From Puffinus mauretanicus (lineage: Eukaryota; Chordata; Aves; Procellariiformes; Procellariidae), in the NCBI GenBank assembly GCA_023333565.1, contig JAJKFH010003627.1, positions 5,933,501 through 5,997,500 on the forward strand: DNA of 64,000 bases, given 5' to 3'. The translations under genes were made by a program, and so were the position numbers. Under the pieces are notes generated by a model. That model had not been told where the DNA came from. It was given only the letters and a program-made list of their open reading frames with translations, and did no database searches. Shown here piece by piece: positions 33,266-45,305 of this stretch. The first letter of the stretch is position 1. Each line of letters opens with the position of its first letter.

Positions 33266-36200
33266 GTTTTCCCTGTTGGATGCCACTCAAGATTAGCCCT
33301 GGATCCAGCTCACACACGAGAAATGGATGGATGGGTGGATAGAGTCTGAAATAATGTGGCTGTTATGATCAGATGTGCAATTATCAGTAGGCCACAAGCA
33401 AGGTGTGTTTTAGGATCCGAGACAGCTGCTCACCTGTCTGGTTCTTAACAGGTCACATGTTGCTGTCTGCATTGTGGAAAAAGTGAGTTTTTGAGGGTGA
33501 ACAGGAACAGGAGAAGATGGGCACAATCTGGGTAGTGAATGAAGGACAGCATGGGAGAAAATGTGTTTGTCAGATTGGTAGAGAACGGTGTGACTGAACA
33601 CAGCATCCCTCATCCAGAAAGTGGCAATTGTGTTCCAACAGCTTTATGCCCAGTTCAGGTGAGTAAAAGAGAGTTGCAGGCAGTGGTTTGTATGCGAAGA
33701 CTTGGAAGCAAGACCTTAAAGTGAGAAATCCTACAGGGAGAAAGAATACAGCACCCACAATTGCAGCATATGAGAAGGTTGATTTCCCTGTGGAGGTCAG
33801 ACCTGGCAGACACGGTTGTCCCTTTCATTTGAGAACTGACAGCTTTCTGGCTAAAGCCCACCAAGTGGCTAGGCATTTGCAAGGTAGAATAGCTGTGTTT
33901 AAATTAGGTCACCCAAGAAGTTCATCTTATCAAAGTCACCTGCATCATTTCCACCCTAATCAGGAACAGCAGTTGATGGGAATTGTTCAGCAAGCTATCG
34001 CTCAGGCATGGGGGATTTAGAAATTATTCTGAAATCCACATATGGTAAAAGCGTCACAGTGCTTTATTTCCCCACCAACACGACTGACAGAGCAGAAGTG
34101 GGAATGTTTTCTACTTAGAGTCCAATTTCCAGAATTGCTCAGCTCCCATTTATGGAACAAAGTCATTGGCCAGATGTAGGAAAGAGCCAGTCAAAGGGTT
34201 GGTACTGAGCAATTGTATGTCACCCCTTCCTTGAGTGAGAAATTCAAAGCCTTCTCAGCTGACTGGCAGCCTTGTCCAAGGGCTATTTATGGATCCAGAG
34301 CAAGTTTAAAAGCTGCATGGTTGACCTCAGGCACACGATAGATGGTCAGCACATTTTTCTGGGAAAGTGGAGTGCAATTCAAGATTTCTTGTAACTTTTT
34401 TTGTTCACCTGACACACACGCTCCAAAGACAGTGAAAGATGAGAAAATAATATGGACTTGACAAATGACCAAAAGAAAGTTTCCGATCTGTAGCGGTTCC
34501 CATTATTCTTCTTATTCTTGGCATCAGCAGAGTTATGGCAATCTTCCCCCAGTCCCCCCCCAAGCTCTACTCCCCCTTTACAATTTTTTGCCTGTCAAAT
34601 TCACAAGAGTGGCACCTGGGAGCATTTTGACCAAAGGGAAATTGACTGAGCAAAGTTGCCTCTTTTCAAGTACATTTTCTTAAGGGACTGGAATGAATGA
34701 GAATCATAGTCATAACATGGCTAAACAGTCTTTGTTTAACTTAATGCAATATAATAACCTAAGTGTTGCAACACAGCTCCTTGCTGTGACATCCTTTTTC
34801 CATTTGCTTAATTTTCACCCCAAACACACGCTGTTAATAAGCTGCTGAGAAAATACAGCTCTTGTGACAAAATCCAGAAACTGAGACCCTGTATGGTGTG
34901 TTAGATACACAACTCTTATTTGGACTGGCAAGTGGCACTGAAATTGGTATTGCAAAATAGATCCATTTTTCTTGCTGCCAAATGTGATGGACAGATGAAA
35001 GGAGAGGGTTGGAGAAGTGGATGGCAATAAGCAGAGGACAAATAAAATAAAATCCTTGACAGAAAGTAACATGTGAGTTAGAATAGACATGTGATTGCCA
35101 GCAGGGAAATGCAGGATGCGGGGTGCTTTGTCAACAGCCAAAGTTAAAATAAATGTCACACTGGCACTGAAAACTGCAAGATTAAACTCCTCCTGGTGAT
35201 TTATAATTTAAGAGAGAAAAAAACAGACAGACACCCAGTGACTGGGCTCAAAAGAAAAACTTCTATTGACTTTAGTGCGTTTTGGAGCAGGTCCAGCGCA
35301 GTAAAGGTTCAAATCTGATCTCTCGAGTCAGAGAGTGTTTGGTCACTGATTTTAATCAGCAGAATCAGGCTCTTTATCAAAGTTTGTTTTACATTTCCTG
35401 CTTTTTTACTCGCTTTGTAGCAAATCTGGAAGTCATACTTGGTTTTGGGGGGCTAAGCGAAAGTAAATAAAGACTGCCGTAAAATTCGTGACATCTTTAA
35501 ATTAAAACACAGTTTCATTAAAGAATATAACTAAACCTTTCCCTTTCATTTTCCCAAACCAGCCCAATGCTCTAGAAAAGCCTGAAATAAACTCTGTTTT
35601 TGTACAAACAACAATATTTTGAAAGTTTCACAAATTGTCCTGAAGATTGTTGGGGAAGGGGTTTTTCCCTAAAAAAAATATGCAAAAGACTGTCTTACTA
35701 AGTGAAAGCTGTAAAATGCTATATTTTATGTAATTTATATAAAACAATTCATACAAAAATGACATGGGGCCATGTGGAAAATAGGAAATAAGATGCAAAG
35801 ACATTGGTTCCCAGGTCTTTATTCTTCCCACACCTACAGCATTCTGTGACTTTTTCACCAGGGATTTCCAAACCGCAGTTAAAGAGCATATTTGCTAGGC
35901 ACTGAATACTGAGGTCCAGCCTGCAAAAGCAAGGACAGAATGAAAAACAATAAAAAATTTCAACTTCGGCCACTCAAATCCTTCCTAAGAGTCTCAAGCA
36001 TGTTTTAAACAACAAGATCAGTGTTTGTGTAAGAAGTGTTCAGCACATTATTTCCTTTGTAGAAAAGGAAATGTCTTACAGAGGTGTTCACCTCTGTAAG
36101 AGTGGATGGTTCATAAGCATGTAGAAAAGAAAACAGACAAATACTGTTGAGGCTTTCCACATTCTGGAAGTGACTGTTTAGGGGCTCTGATGCTCCCCAG

Positions 36201-39200
36201 GTTGCTCTATTAGCCTTGGACAATTTGACATTGGCATTCAAGCCAAAGCAAAGATTGCTTGTTTGACGTGCTTCCTTCGGGGATATTTAGCTAGTGAGAG
36301 AATGGGAGGGAGCCAAAGGTAAACTTCAGCCTTACCCAAGTGATCTACCAGGGATGGTGAATTCAAGCATATTTTATTTGGTTATTGATGGGTTTACTCA
36401 TCTATTTATTGAATGAGTAAGTTTTACTTTCAGTTAGACACTCTGAAAGCTGGAGCTTTAGCAGGTGACATCCAAGCTATTTTTAAAAGTACACACAGGA
36501 AACTTTGGTCACCAAGTCATGGCAGTGCCACACAGAGATGGGATATTCCTTCCTCATCCCCACCCCTCTTCTAACCAGCTATGCGCAAGCAACAATTTTG
36601 TGACACCTATGAAGGCTTTGGTACAAGTTCAGCAGAAGGGGAAGAATTGCTTCCATACTATGAATTTATTTTAAGTCCAATGAACAAACTCACATTGCAG
36701 TGCTAAGGAGAAACTGCAATCCACAGAGATAAATGGACTTTACTGGGTTTCTTTAAAAAGTCTCTAAAAACAGGCAGATTTCAAAACTCAAAGGCCTATG
36801 ACTTATCAAAAAAAGAAACACACTAATTTTCATTTCATATGGTAACTAACAAAATTACTTGGTTTCTGCTTAGTTTTCTGTAGCCTGACTGTAGGTTTCT
36901 GCAGAATCTCTTATTTCTAGCTGCTAAAAACAAATAAAATGGATGATTAAAAGTTTCCAGTGTTTCAGAAGTTACTATCAGGCTTTGTCAAAGAGCTCCT
37001 GGGCTCAAAGGACTATCTGAAGGGATTACAGCTCTTTCTTGTTAGCGGGATCCTCTGCATAGAGACCTAGCTCAACAAAACTGAGTCAGAGTCAGGGTTT
37101 TGTGAACAGAGTCCTTTCTAAGAGTCAGGAGAAAATCGTTCTCCGTGCCATGCTCCTTTGTTGTTCTGACTCTTGCATAGAACTATAGACAAAAGTCTCT
37201 GGAGCAGAGATTTCTGATGGACAAGAGCCAACATATGGAGCAGGTATTGTTCTGGCCCAGAGATGATGGCTGTGATCATCAAGGAGAGGAATAACTAACT
37301 CAGTGGGACAGCTAGAAATCATATAGCTGAGATGGGAAGATGTCTTAACACCAACACTAGGAAAAGAAAGAAAAGCTGAAGACATAAAAGAAGGTAAAAG
37401 GTTTTCCCTGAAGTCGAAATGAAAAGTTCATATAACAGTTGCTCTAATGCATAAACATTAGCAAAAACCTCTAGAAAAGATCTCTACTTTGAAGAAAGGA
37501 GACATCTTCATCGTTTGAAGGAGGAGTTCCTTGCTGCTGGAGATGAGAAGTCAGCACAGCTGCGATGTCTTACAGGCCTTTTGTTCAAAGAACAAAGTTA
37601 TTCAGGAGAGTATGGTCAAGATTGCCCACATAAGCTACAAGTGAAGACAAACATGAATCACACAGACAAATAAAAACTCCAAGAAGCAATACCCAGAAAT
37701 GTAGCAATGTCTATCTCTGTGAGGCTGGGATTAGATCACACATTAATTGCAGTTTTTGTTTGACATTAAAAATACCTTTGGAGCAGGCTTTGTGTAACAA
37801 CAGCATTGCTGGAAAGAAAAGGTCCCGAAAAATGTCTTCATACTTTTCTATATATGTGTATAAATATTAAACTGCCTTCCTTTCAGACATGCCACTGAAC
37901 TCTGCGCTTGTTTGGATGTTGAACCTGGAAACTTCTCAAAAGTTTTGCGTACGGATAATTCATGAGTTAAAGCCCAAATTGAAATGCCATGTTACAACTT
38001 GTAGAAATGTTAGACAAATATAATGACCATATTTTCCAGTTACCTAATACCCACTCAAAATATAAAACCCAAAAGTACGGAATTGTTTTCATTGCTGTTA
38101 ACCAGACAATATCACTCCAACTAAATATAGTATGTGATGAAACCAATTTAAATATTGTCCAAGTATTTAACACTGTAAATATTAGACTTAACACTCCATA
38201 AAAACAGGCTTTGATGATGCAGGCTGACAAAAGGAGACTAGTTAATTGCAGATTACATCATGGCTAGGACAGCATCACTGCTAGGACAGCCATGATAAAT
38301 GTGAGGTGCAAAGTAAATCTAATAAAATAAAAATAGTCTTTGTTCAGTGTTGACTTTATCAGTTTTGCTAACCTTTTTTAGCAAAGATGGGGGGAAAATG
38401 TACTCCCAGGTAAAGGAGTATCCGGAGTTCAATGCATTCGTGAAGCTTGCATTTAGGACCGGATTCAGTAAAAGATCCAAACCTGTGTTTTGACTTCTAG
38501 CATGTGTTTATGTCCCTTTCACTACAATGGGACTTATATGTACTTCTGACATTTTCCTATGGTGGGAAGCTTTCCTGAGTCGGGATCTGAAGTCTGTTAA
38601 ATCTACTGTAGGTTTTGCGAGGAATAACCACCTGTTATTGTAAAGCATGGCACGGCTCCATCAAAGGTGAGGAAACAAAGGTCTAAAGCTTTTGGTTATT
38701 GATAACTTAAATGGATTTATTAAACTTCTAAGCTCAGGTAACTATGCTGAAAATGGGGACTATTTCCTGGCATTGCAGGTCTGACTTTCTTGTCTTAGCA
38801 AACCTGAATCCTTGTGTGTCTATCAACTTGAGTAATCTTCATTGATATCTGCCCAGATATTAATGTCAAGATGGATTCTGCCCTGTGTTTTAAGAAGGCA
38901 GGTCAGAGCTGTGATACCAGGATGTCCCCAAAGCCTGGAGGTGGCATATTTCTACATTTGGTTAGCTTCAGATCCATATCAGTTGGAGATACAGCTTCCA
39001 GGTAAAGCCTGGCTTCTCACCTGCACTCCTGAATGATATGGAGGCACCACTTGATCACCCTCTCCCCTCCACTGGGGGCTCCCAAATGTGCCATACGGAG
39101 GCCTGCATTCTCACTTGCCCAAGATAACAGAAGTGCAGTTTAATGGACTACAAAAAATGCATTGATTTCCCTGAGAGGGTAGCGAATAACTCCTTCTAAG

Positions 39201-39843
39201 ATCACAGCTGCTGTGGCGGTGAGCTGACGAAGTATCTCAGAGAGGAGTCATTTATTGTTGAAATCACTGAAGGTGCTTCTGGTGGCTGATGCTAACAAGT
39301 GGTTGCCACCATATTTTGGACATAAAGCTCACATACCTCCCAGAGCGCTGTTTCCCTCTCTTATTTCATGGATCTTTTTTTTCTCTCTTCCTGCTCTATA
39401 TAAGCCGAGTTCCTGCACTTTCTACAACAACCTTCAGTGCCTAGAAAAACAACTAGAAATGCTGATGCTGGAAAGAGCCTCATGCTAACAAAAGGTCTGG
39501 TCCCAAAGTGGCTCGTGAGGCCTGTTAACATGTCAGAGTCATATCAAAATAATGATATTATGTAGAATAAGTGAGTCCAGCTGTTGATGTTGACACTCTT
39601 GAGCCACAAAAGGAGAAAAGAGATATAACTTAGGATAACTGTGGTTTGTGTAGGCCCAGCTACACTGTCTGACTTTGTATTCGCATTACACACGGAGGTG
39701 GTTACCTGCAGATATGCAGTGGTTTGGGTAAGTTCATCTTGAGCTGCTGGCCAGCATTACTTGGGCATCAAAACTTGTAACTGAAGTCTGCACCTGAGAT
39801 AAAAACTGTCTTTTGTATGTGTGTGTCTTTGCTTCTCCTCCAT
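33266..39843. other. Intergenic, AT-rich, nothing recognised
   Basis: 6.6 kb of AT-rich unique sequence. I found no coding exon, RNA gene, recognised transposon or long tandem array. Confidence 0.55.
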
Positions 39844-39848
39844 GTTGG
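39844..39848 (+). repeat. Left target-site duplication of the solo LTR
   Basis: GTTGG directly before the LTR's TGTCG. An identical GTTGG follows the LTR end. Confidence 0.85.
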
Positions 39849-40445
39849 TGTCGTGGTTTAACCCCAGCCGGCAACTAAGCACCACCCAGCCGCTTGCTCA
39901 CTCCCCCTGCAGCGGGATGGGGGGAAAGAATCAGAAGGGTAAAAGTGAGAAAACTCGTGGGTTGAGATAAAGACAGTTTAAGAAATAAAGCAAAAGCCGC
40001 GCACGCAAGCAAAGCAAAACAAGGAATTCATTCACTCCTTCCCATCGGCAGGCAGGTGTTCAGCCATCTCCAGGAAAGGAGGCCTCAATCACGTGTAACA
40101 GTTACTCGGGAAGACAAACGCCATCACTCCGAACATCCCCCCCTTCATTCTTCTTCCCCCAGCTTTATATGCTGAGCATGATGTCATATGGTATGGAATA
40201 TCCCTTTGGTCAGTTGGGGTCAGCTGTCCTGGCTGTGTCCCCTCCCAACTTCTTGTGCACCCCCAGCCCACTTGCTGGTGGGGTGGGGTGAGGAGCAGAA
40301 AAGGCCTTGACTCTGTGTAAGCACTGCTCAGCAGTAACAAAAACATCCCTGTGTTATCAACACTGTTTTCAGCACAAATCCAAACCACAGCCTCATACTA
40401 GGTACTGTGAAGAAAATTAACCCTATCTCAGACAAAACCGGCACA
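39849..40445 (-). mobile_element. Solo LTR of an avian endogenous retrovirus
   Basis: A 597-bp element starting TGTCGTGG and ending CGGCACA, with TG...CA ends and imperfect inverted termini. It is flanked by a perfect 5-bp duplication GTTGG (39844-39848 and 40446-40450). On the minus strand a TATA-like CATATAAAGC lies at 40163-40172, so that strand is taken as sense. No gag, pol or env sequence adjoins it, so it is a recombined solo LTR. A 5-bp duplication is common for ERVL-like (class III) elements, and the sequence recalls a widespread bird LTR family. Family name is not claimed. Confidence 0.88.
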
Positions 40446-40450
40446 GTTGG
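40446..40450 (+). repeat. Right target-site duplication of the solo LTR
   Basis: GTTGG directly after the LTR's GGCACA end, identical to the left copy at 39844-39848. Confidence 0.85.
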
Positions 40451-41665
40451 GTGGTTACCTTCCTCTGTCTTGAGGGATGCAGGATCACCCACAGCCATGG
40501 TCCACTTTGGTAACTGTTGCTGAAGAGGGGCATGTTGCTCAGATTGCAGCAACAAAGCACGTCTTCCACAGGCCAAGAGCACACTGGTCACAAGAGCAGG
40601 CAGGAATGGGATGCAGGCATCCCTCCAGCTTCCCTTGTTTCCACTGTATTTGTCTTTCTTAATTAACCCCGCACCATGTTACTGACCCAAAGACATGGCA
40701 ACAGCACTGTTGAGAACTGCAGGGATTAAGACATTTGCGTTATAATGCCTCAGCCATGAGATCATAAATGCCCTTATGCTCTATTTTGTTTTGCTGGGTT
40801 GATAATGGAGGCTGATAAAACTCCCACTTTCTCTCTGTATTCAAGTGAGCTAATGTGTCTGGGCTCGTGAGATCCTGGCAGGCGGAGAAAGCAACAGCAC
40901 AAAGTCCCCAATCTCAGATGTAATCAAATAATGAGGCTGTTTGAGGACATTACTTGTTAACATATTAGCAGGTACCAGGGGTAAGTGAGTGTTTATTTAG
41001 TCCTGGTGTAAAAGCATGTCTAAAATGATTTATGCCGGAAGCTGTTTCACAGCAAACAGGCTGCTTTCATGAAAGCGGGTCAATCACCATCTCCCGTCTG
41101 CCCTCATAAATCATATTCAGGTGCTAATGTAACCAAAAGGTTTATATAATCTGCACAATCAGCGTGGAGGTCTGGGTGGATACAGTAATAGCCTGCCTGC
41201 ATAAACGCCTTCTGCATCTAAAGGCTGATTTTGGGGGGAGTCAAATGATTGATTTAAAAAAGAAAGAAAAGAAATAAACTGTCATGGCAAATAACAAAGT
41301 GTATGTACAGTTTTCCAGCCACATTTTACATACACAGGAGTAACTTGCCACTGTCCAGATCTGCTGCTGGGACTGTTTTTGTATCAGGATAGCTTCCATA
41401 CGTATCCTCTAACAGAAAATAGACCATGATTTTAATGTAACAATGACAGATACCAGAAGAACAGCACCATAAACAGAGATTGGCTTTCTATGTTCCCCAA
41501 ATTTCTCTAGTTAAAGGTCAGTGTCACATTATCAACCTCTTTTTCATGCTGGTGGAGTACTCCTTTGAGAGATGACATGGGTCTGGAGGGACCTCCTGGA
41601 CACAATCAAAACACTATTTCATCAAGTTCCATCTTGAAACTTGCCACAGATCTTTTTTTGGAGAA
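40451..41665. other. Intergenic, unique, enhancer-like motif content
   Basis: No gene or transposon recognised. From about 40730 to 41250 the sequence is unique and rich in homeodomain-like (TAAT) and forkhead-like (TGTTTA) words, which is suggestive of non-coding regulatory DNA but proves nothing. Confidence 0.4.
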
Positions 41666-41808
41666 GAGGAGAGGAGAGGAGAGGAGAGGAGAGGAGAGGA
41701 GAGGAGAGGAGAGGAGAGGAGAGGAGAGGAGAGGAGAGGAGAGGAGAGGAGAGGAGAGGAGAGGAGAGGAGAGGAGAGGAGAGGAGAGGAGAGGAGAGGA
41801 GAGGAGAG
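41666..41808 (+). repeat. (GAGGA)28 pentanucleotide array
   Basis: Twenty-eight perfect GAGGA copies (41666-41805) plus a partial unit. Purine-only on the plus strand. The right end runs directly into the 3' tail of an antisense CR1 element. Repeating Arg/Gly/Glu or Ser/Leu frames across it are artefacts. Confidence 0.98.
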
Positions 41809-42027
41809 AATATTTCAGTTGGAAGGGACCTACAATGATCATCCAGTGGAACTGTCTGACCACTTCAGGGCTGACCAAAAGTTAAAGTATGTTATTAAGG
41901 GCATTGTCAAATGCCTCTTAAACACTGAGAGGTGTGGGGCATCAACCACTTCTCTAGAGGTGTCCTAATGTCCAGTCTAAAGTGACTTCTTTCTTCTACA
42001 AGTACGTACTGGTGTCAGTCCTTCTTG
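41806..42027 (-). mobile_element. CR1 LINE 3' end, antisense
   Basis: Reads 'tttcagttggaagggacct', 'gatcatccagtggaactg', 'gaccacttcagggctgacc', 'aaatgcctcttaaacactga' and 'tctctagaggtgtcctaatg' in order. This is the well-known antisense 3' end of bird CR1. The tail abuts the GAGGA array on its left, and a T-rich run follows on its right. Confidence 0.9.
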
Positions 42028-42028
42028 G

Positions 42029-42118
42029 TTTTTTTTCTCTTTTTTTTCTTTTTTTTCTTTTTTTTTTCCTTTTTTCCTTTTTTTTTCCTTTTTTCTTCTT
42101 TTTTTTTTTTCTTTTTTT
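42029..42118 (+). repeat. T-rich low-complexity tract
   Basis: About 90 bp of T-runs broken by single C or CC, immediately right of the CR1 fragment. Confidence 0.9.
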
Positions 42119-45029
42119 GGCATGAGAAGATGATGGGAATCATGGTCAGAACTTGTATCACCTTGTATTTTTCACATTTTTTTTTCCCTTCTGTTAATGT
42201 GTTGAATTATTTGAGCTAATCTAATAAGGCACGTTGACAAATAGGGTTGTCTTAAAAATTCGTCTCAAGTCTCTTTGAGTTGCATGTTAATTAGGGTGTG
42301 AACTTGGTTGGGTGATGGTTTGACTAGTCGACCATCATCAGATGGGTACCCACTGTCAACTGCTCTATTCTCTACTCCTCCAGAGACTTGCTGCGTGACG
42401 CTGGGCAAGTCTTCTTGCCCTTCCAGCTTGCTCTGTTTAGCTTGAAGTTCTTTGGCACTGAGGTTTGTGTCTGGCTGTAGACATGGCTAGCACTCAGCTG
42501 GGGGTGGGGGGGGCTCAAACTACACAATTCTAGTACAAAAAACAAATTTACAATAAGACTGTTTATTGCACATAATGAACCAGCTTAACTGTGTCAGTCT
42601 CATTCTGAGAATCTCATTTAGGCATCAAAGCCATCACCACAGGATGTAAATAGTCTTTCAAAAATTAAGTAAAGATGACACACATGAGCTGATTTTTAAT
42701 TCTTTTAATCCAAGTCATGCACATATTGAGGCATATTGAGGCATTTTTCTGTGTCAATTTATTTCAATTTTCTTCCTTTCTCCAAGAACCATTTATTGAC
42801 TTAAGTCATCTGTCATTTAGACAATCAATACGATCTTGAATTCTGACTTAGAAAGCAATATAATAGGAGATATAATTAATATATCTATTACCAATGATTA
42901 GACAGGTCTAACCTGATTAGCCAGCCAGCAACACACATACAAAGAATATTAAAAAATGCCTTTTTTGTATTACCATTAAAATGCACAATTAATCATCAGC
43001 CCAACAGGAATCACTTGTTATTTATCAGTCCTAGAAAGGGAAATACATATTACAGAATGGCACAGAAGATAGATCTCCCTTAGAAGTCTTTTAAATGCTG
43101 TTTTGCCTAAATAAAATAAAAATTTATATACTTGCCATGTTGTTCTCAAGACACTGTTGTTGCGAGGTACAATACTGTTTTACCTGTACAAAAGGGGAAG
43201 AGAGTAAAAGTAGGTATTAGCTTCCCAAGACTTGTTTAGGTCAATCAATAGTCAAACTGACTTAATTAGACATTACGTACCTCGTGATGCATAATCAGAC
43301 TAGAAAGCAAGCTGTTCTGTCTCCTATGCCACACTTGCCTGCTTGTGGATATATGAATGTGGACTAAGGAAGAGATTAACTTTATTACAGGAGAAACTGC
43401 CCTTATTAAAGTCCAAGTGACTCTGTGGTCCAAGTAACCATACAAAACTGAGCAGGAGGATCCTGCTGCCATGGAGAACTTCCAAACTGAATACATGAAA
43501 AAAGACAAATACCAGGAATTTTCAAACCAAAGTGGAGAAGTGACCTAGAGTCATGTGCTAACCCTACACTGTGGGCTGTTACCTTTAGGACCATGGTTGC
43601 TGCTCTCCGTTTCCTGCCCGAGGACCCCGGGTTGGGCTGTCTCCCACCTCAGTCAGCCTGAATTGCCTGTTGTCTAGCTGAGTTTCACGGTTATGCTAGC
43701 CATGATGCCTAAGATGTGAACCTCTCTCTCATTATGGGACAGTTCATGGCAGGATTCCTCTAACCTAATTGTAGTAATTTCAAAGTTTGGTTTCTGAACT
43801 ACACCATTTATGGAGAATCCCATTGACAGGAACGGAGAGAGATTGGCATCTTCAGTTGTGATTCATCTATCATGTCCAAGATAGCTGAGATGAATGGAAG
43901 AGATATCGTGCAATGATCTTAAACAAGATACCTGTTGTTTAAAAGACTGAAGTTAAGGAAACAAATTTCATCCTTTCACTGCAGAATTAAAAGCCAAATT
44001 ACCTGATTCCTAAAACAGACCCACTGAATAACCCTGCTGCCTAAACCCCTGTGACAGCCTTTCCTCAAGGTCATAAGATGAATGTAGGGTAATCTTTAAC
44101 ATAGATGGGAAGAGAAAACAGAAGGAAGCAGGATGTGGAGCTGGGAAAGGCAGAAGCAATATCTGTCTGATACCACTAACCAGGATTGCAGGGACCATGG
44201 AGACATATCCTCCATGCCTTGGGAGAAGTCCCAGGTAAAGGTCAGGAACAATAGAAGCAAATGCTCATTCATTTCCTTACTACAGTTTTGTTACTGCCCA
44301 TGTGTGAAAACAACATTGCTGAGTGGCTAGCCAGGCAGCAGTTAGAAGTTTTTTCAACCTATAATAGCACTCATCCATTAACCATAAATAATCTATATTT
44401 ATTTGAGGGGTCCCTAACAAAGCCATGTATACATTGCACAGAGCATTAGACTATCAAGGTATAAACTATTTAAAGCAGCCAGTGTTTGAATTGTCATTTT
44501 TTAAGTTTAACATTATGTTGTTTCAATATCTAAAGCCTCCTTCCCAATGCAGCAAAAATGCAAAACACATTGAGAGAAAATGTAAAACATACTAACTTGA
44601 TTATTATGAGTGCTCTGGATTGTGTCACAATTCACTATTAATTTAGACCACATTCCAGTGGCTTCTCCCTTCCCTCTGCATTCTGGACCAATCTGTCAGA
44701 GAAATACAACACTGATTAAATAAAAAATATATATGTGCATATATATATTTTAAAGCCTGCTGCTTGGAGGAAATGTTTTGGATATGTAGTTTAGGGAGAG
44801 TTGTTTTCCATTAGCAACTTGAAATGATGGGCTGATTTTGAGGGTCATTTGCATAATGTATTTCTTCTGGGCACCAGGGACACCCACACGGTCAATTCTA
44901 CGAATACCGTCATGGGCTTAATGGTGAGGTTTGTCTCAGCTCCGCCCACCCATGACGGAGACCCAAATGATGATTAAATCCCCTCATTGAGAAATTGTTG
45001 CAGCCAGAACCAATTTCTGCTTTGGGAGA
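42119..45029. other. Intergenic, no gene recognised
   Basis: AT-rich unique sequence. The 42375-42475 part ('gtgacgctgggcaagtc', 'cttgaagttctttggcactg') looks like a MIR-like SINE fragment. A short AT-dinucleotide palindrome lies near 44725-44752. No coding exon is supported. Confidence 0.5.
42375..42475 (+). mobile_element. MIR-like SINE fragment
   Basis: Contains the core phrase 'gtgacgctgggcaagtc' followed by the 'gcttgaagttctttgg' phrase, in the same order as in MIR-type SINEs. Short and diverged. Confidence 0.45.
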
Positions 45030-45305
45030 GGAGGAATGGCCTTGTGGTTACAGCTCCAGAATACGGCTCAGCAAAACCGGGTCGTGTTTCTGCCTCTTTT
45101 ATAGACTTCCTGTGTGACCTTGGGCGAATCACTTACTCTTTTCCACCTGTAAAGTGAAGAAAATGAATTTTCCTATTTTCTCAGCTTAAGAACATAAATT
45201 CTTTGGGCTAAGGGTAATCTTAGCTTGTGTTGTGTTGTGACAGTACTAAGCACAATGGGATCCTTGTCTTAACAGAACTATTGTGAACATAATATTTATT
45301 TAGGG
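45030..45305 (+). mobile_element. MIR-like SINE, nearly full length
   Basis: Begins with a tRNA-like head (A-box-like 'tggccttgtggtta', B-box-like 'gggtcgtgtttct'), continues with the core 'cttcctgtgtgaccttgggc' and 'cacctgtaaagtgaagaaaa', and ends with an LINE2-type tail 'actaagcacaatgggatcct'. The order and spacing fit an ancient tRNA-derived SINE of amniotes. It is diverged and probably inactive. Confidence 0.7.

Noticed and set aside
41565..41885. Open frames with Arg-Gly-Glu-Glu-Arg or Leu-Leu-Ser-Ser-Pro repeats
   Set aside because: They are the GAGGA microsatellite read in frame, not a repeat protein.
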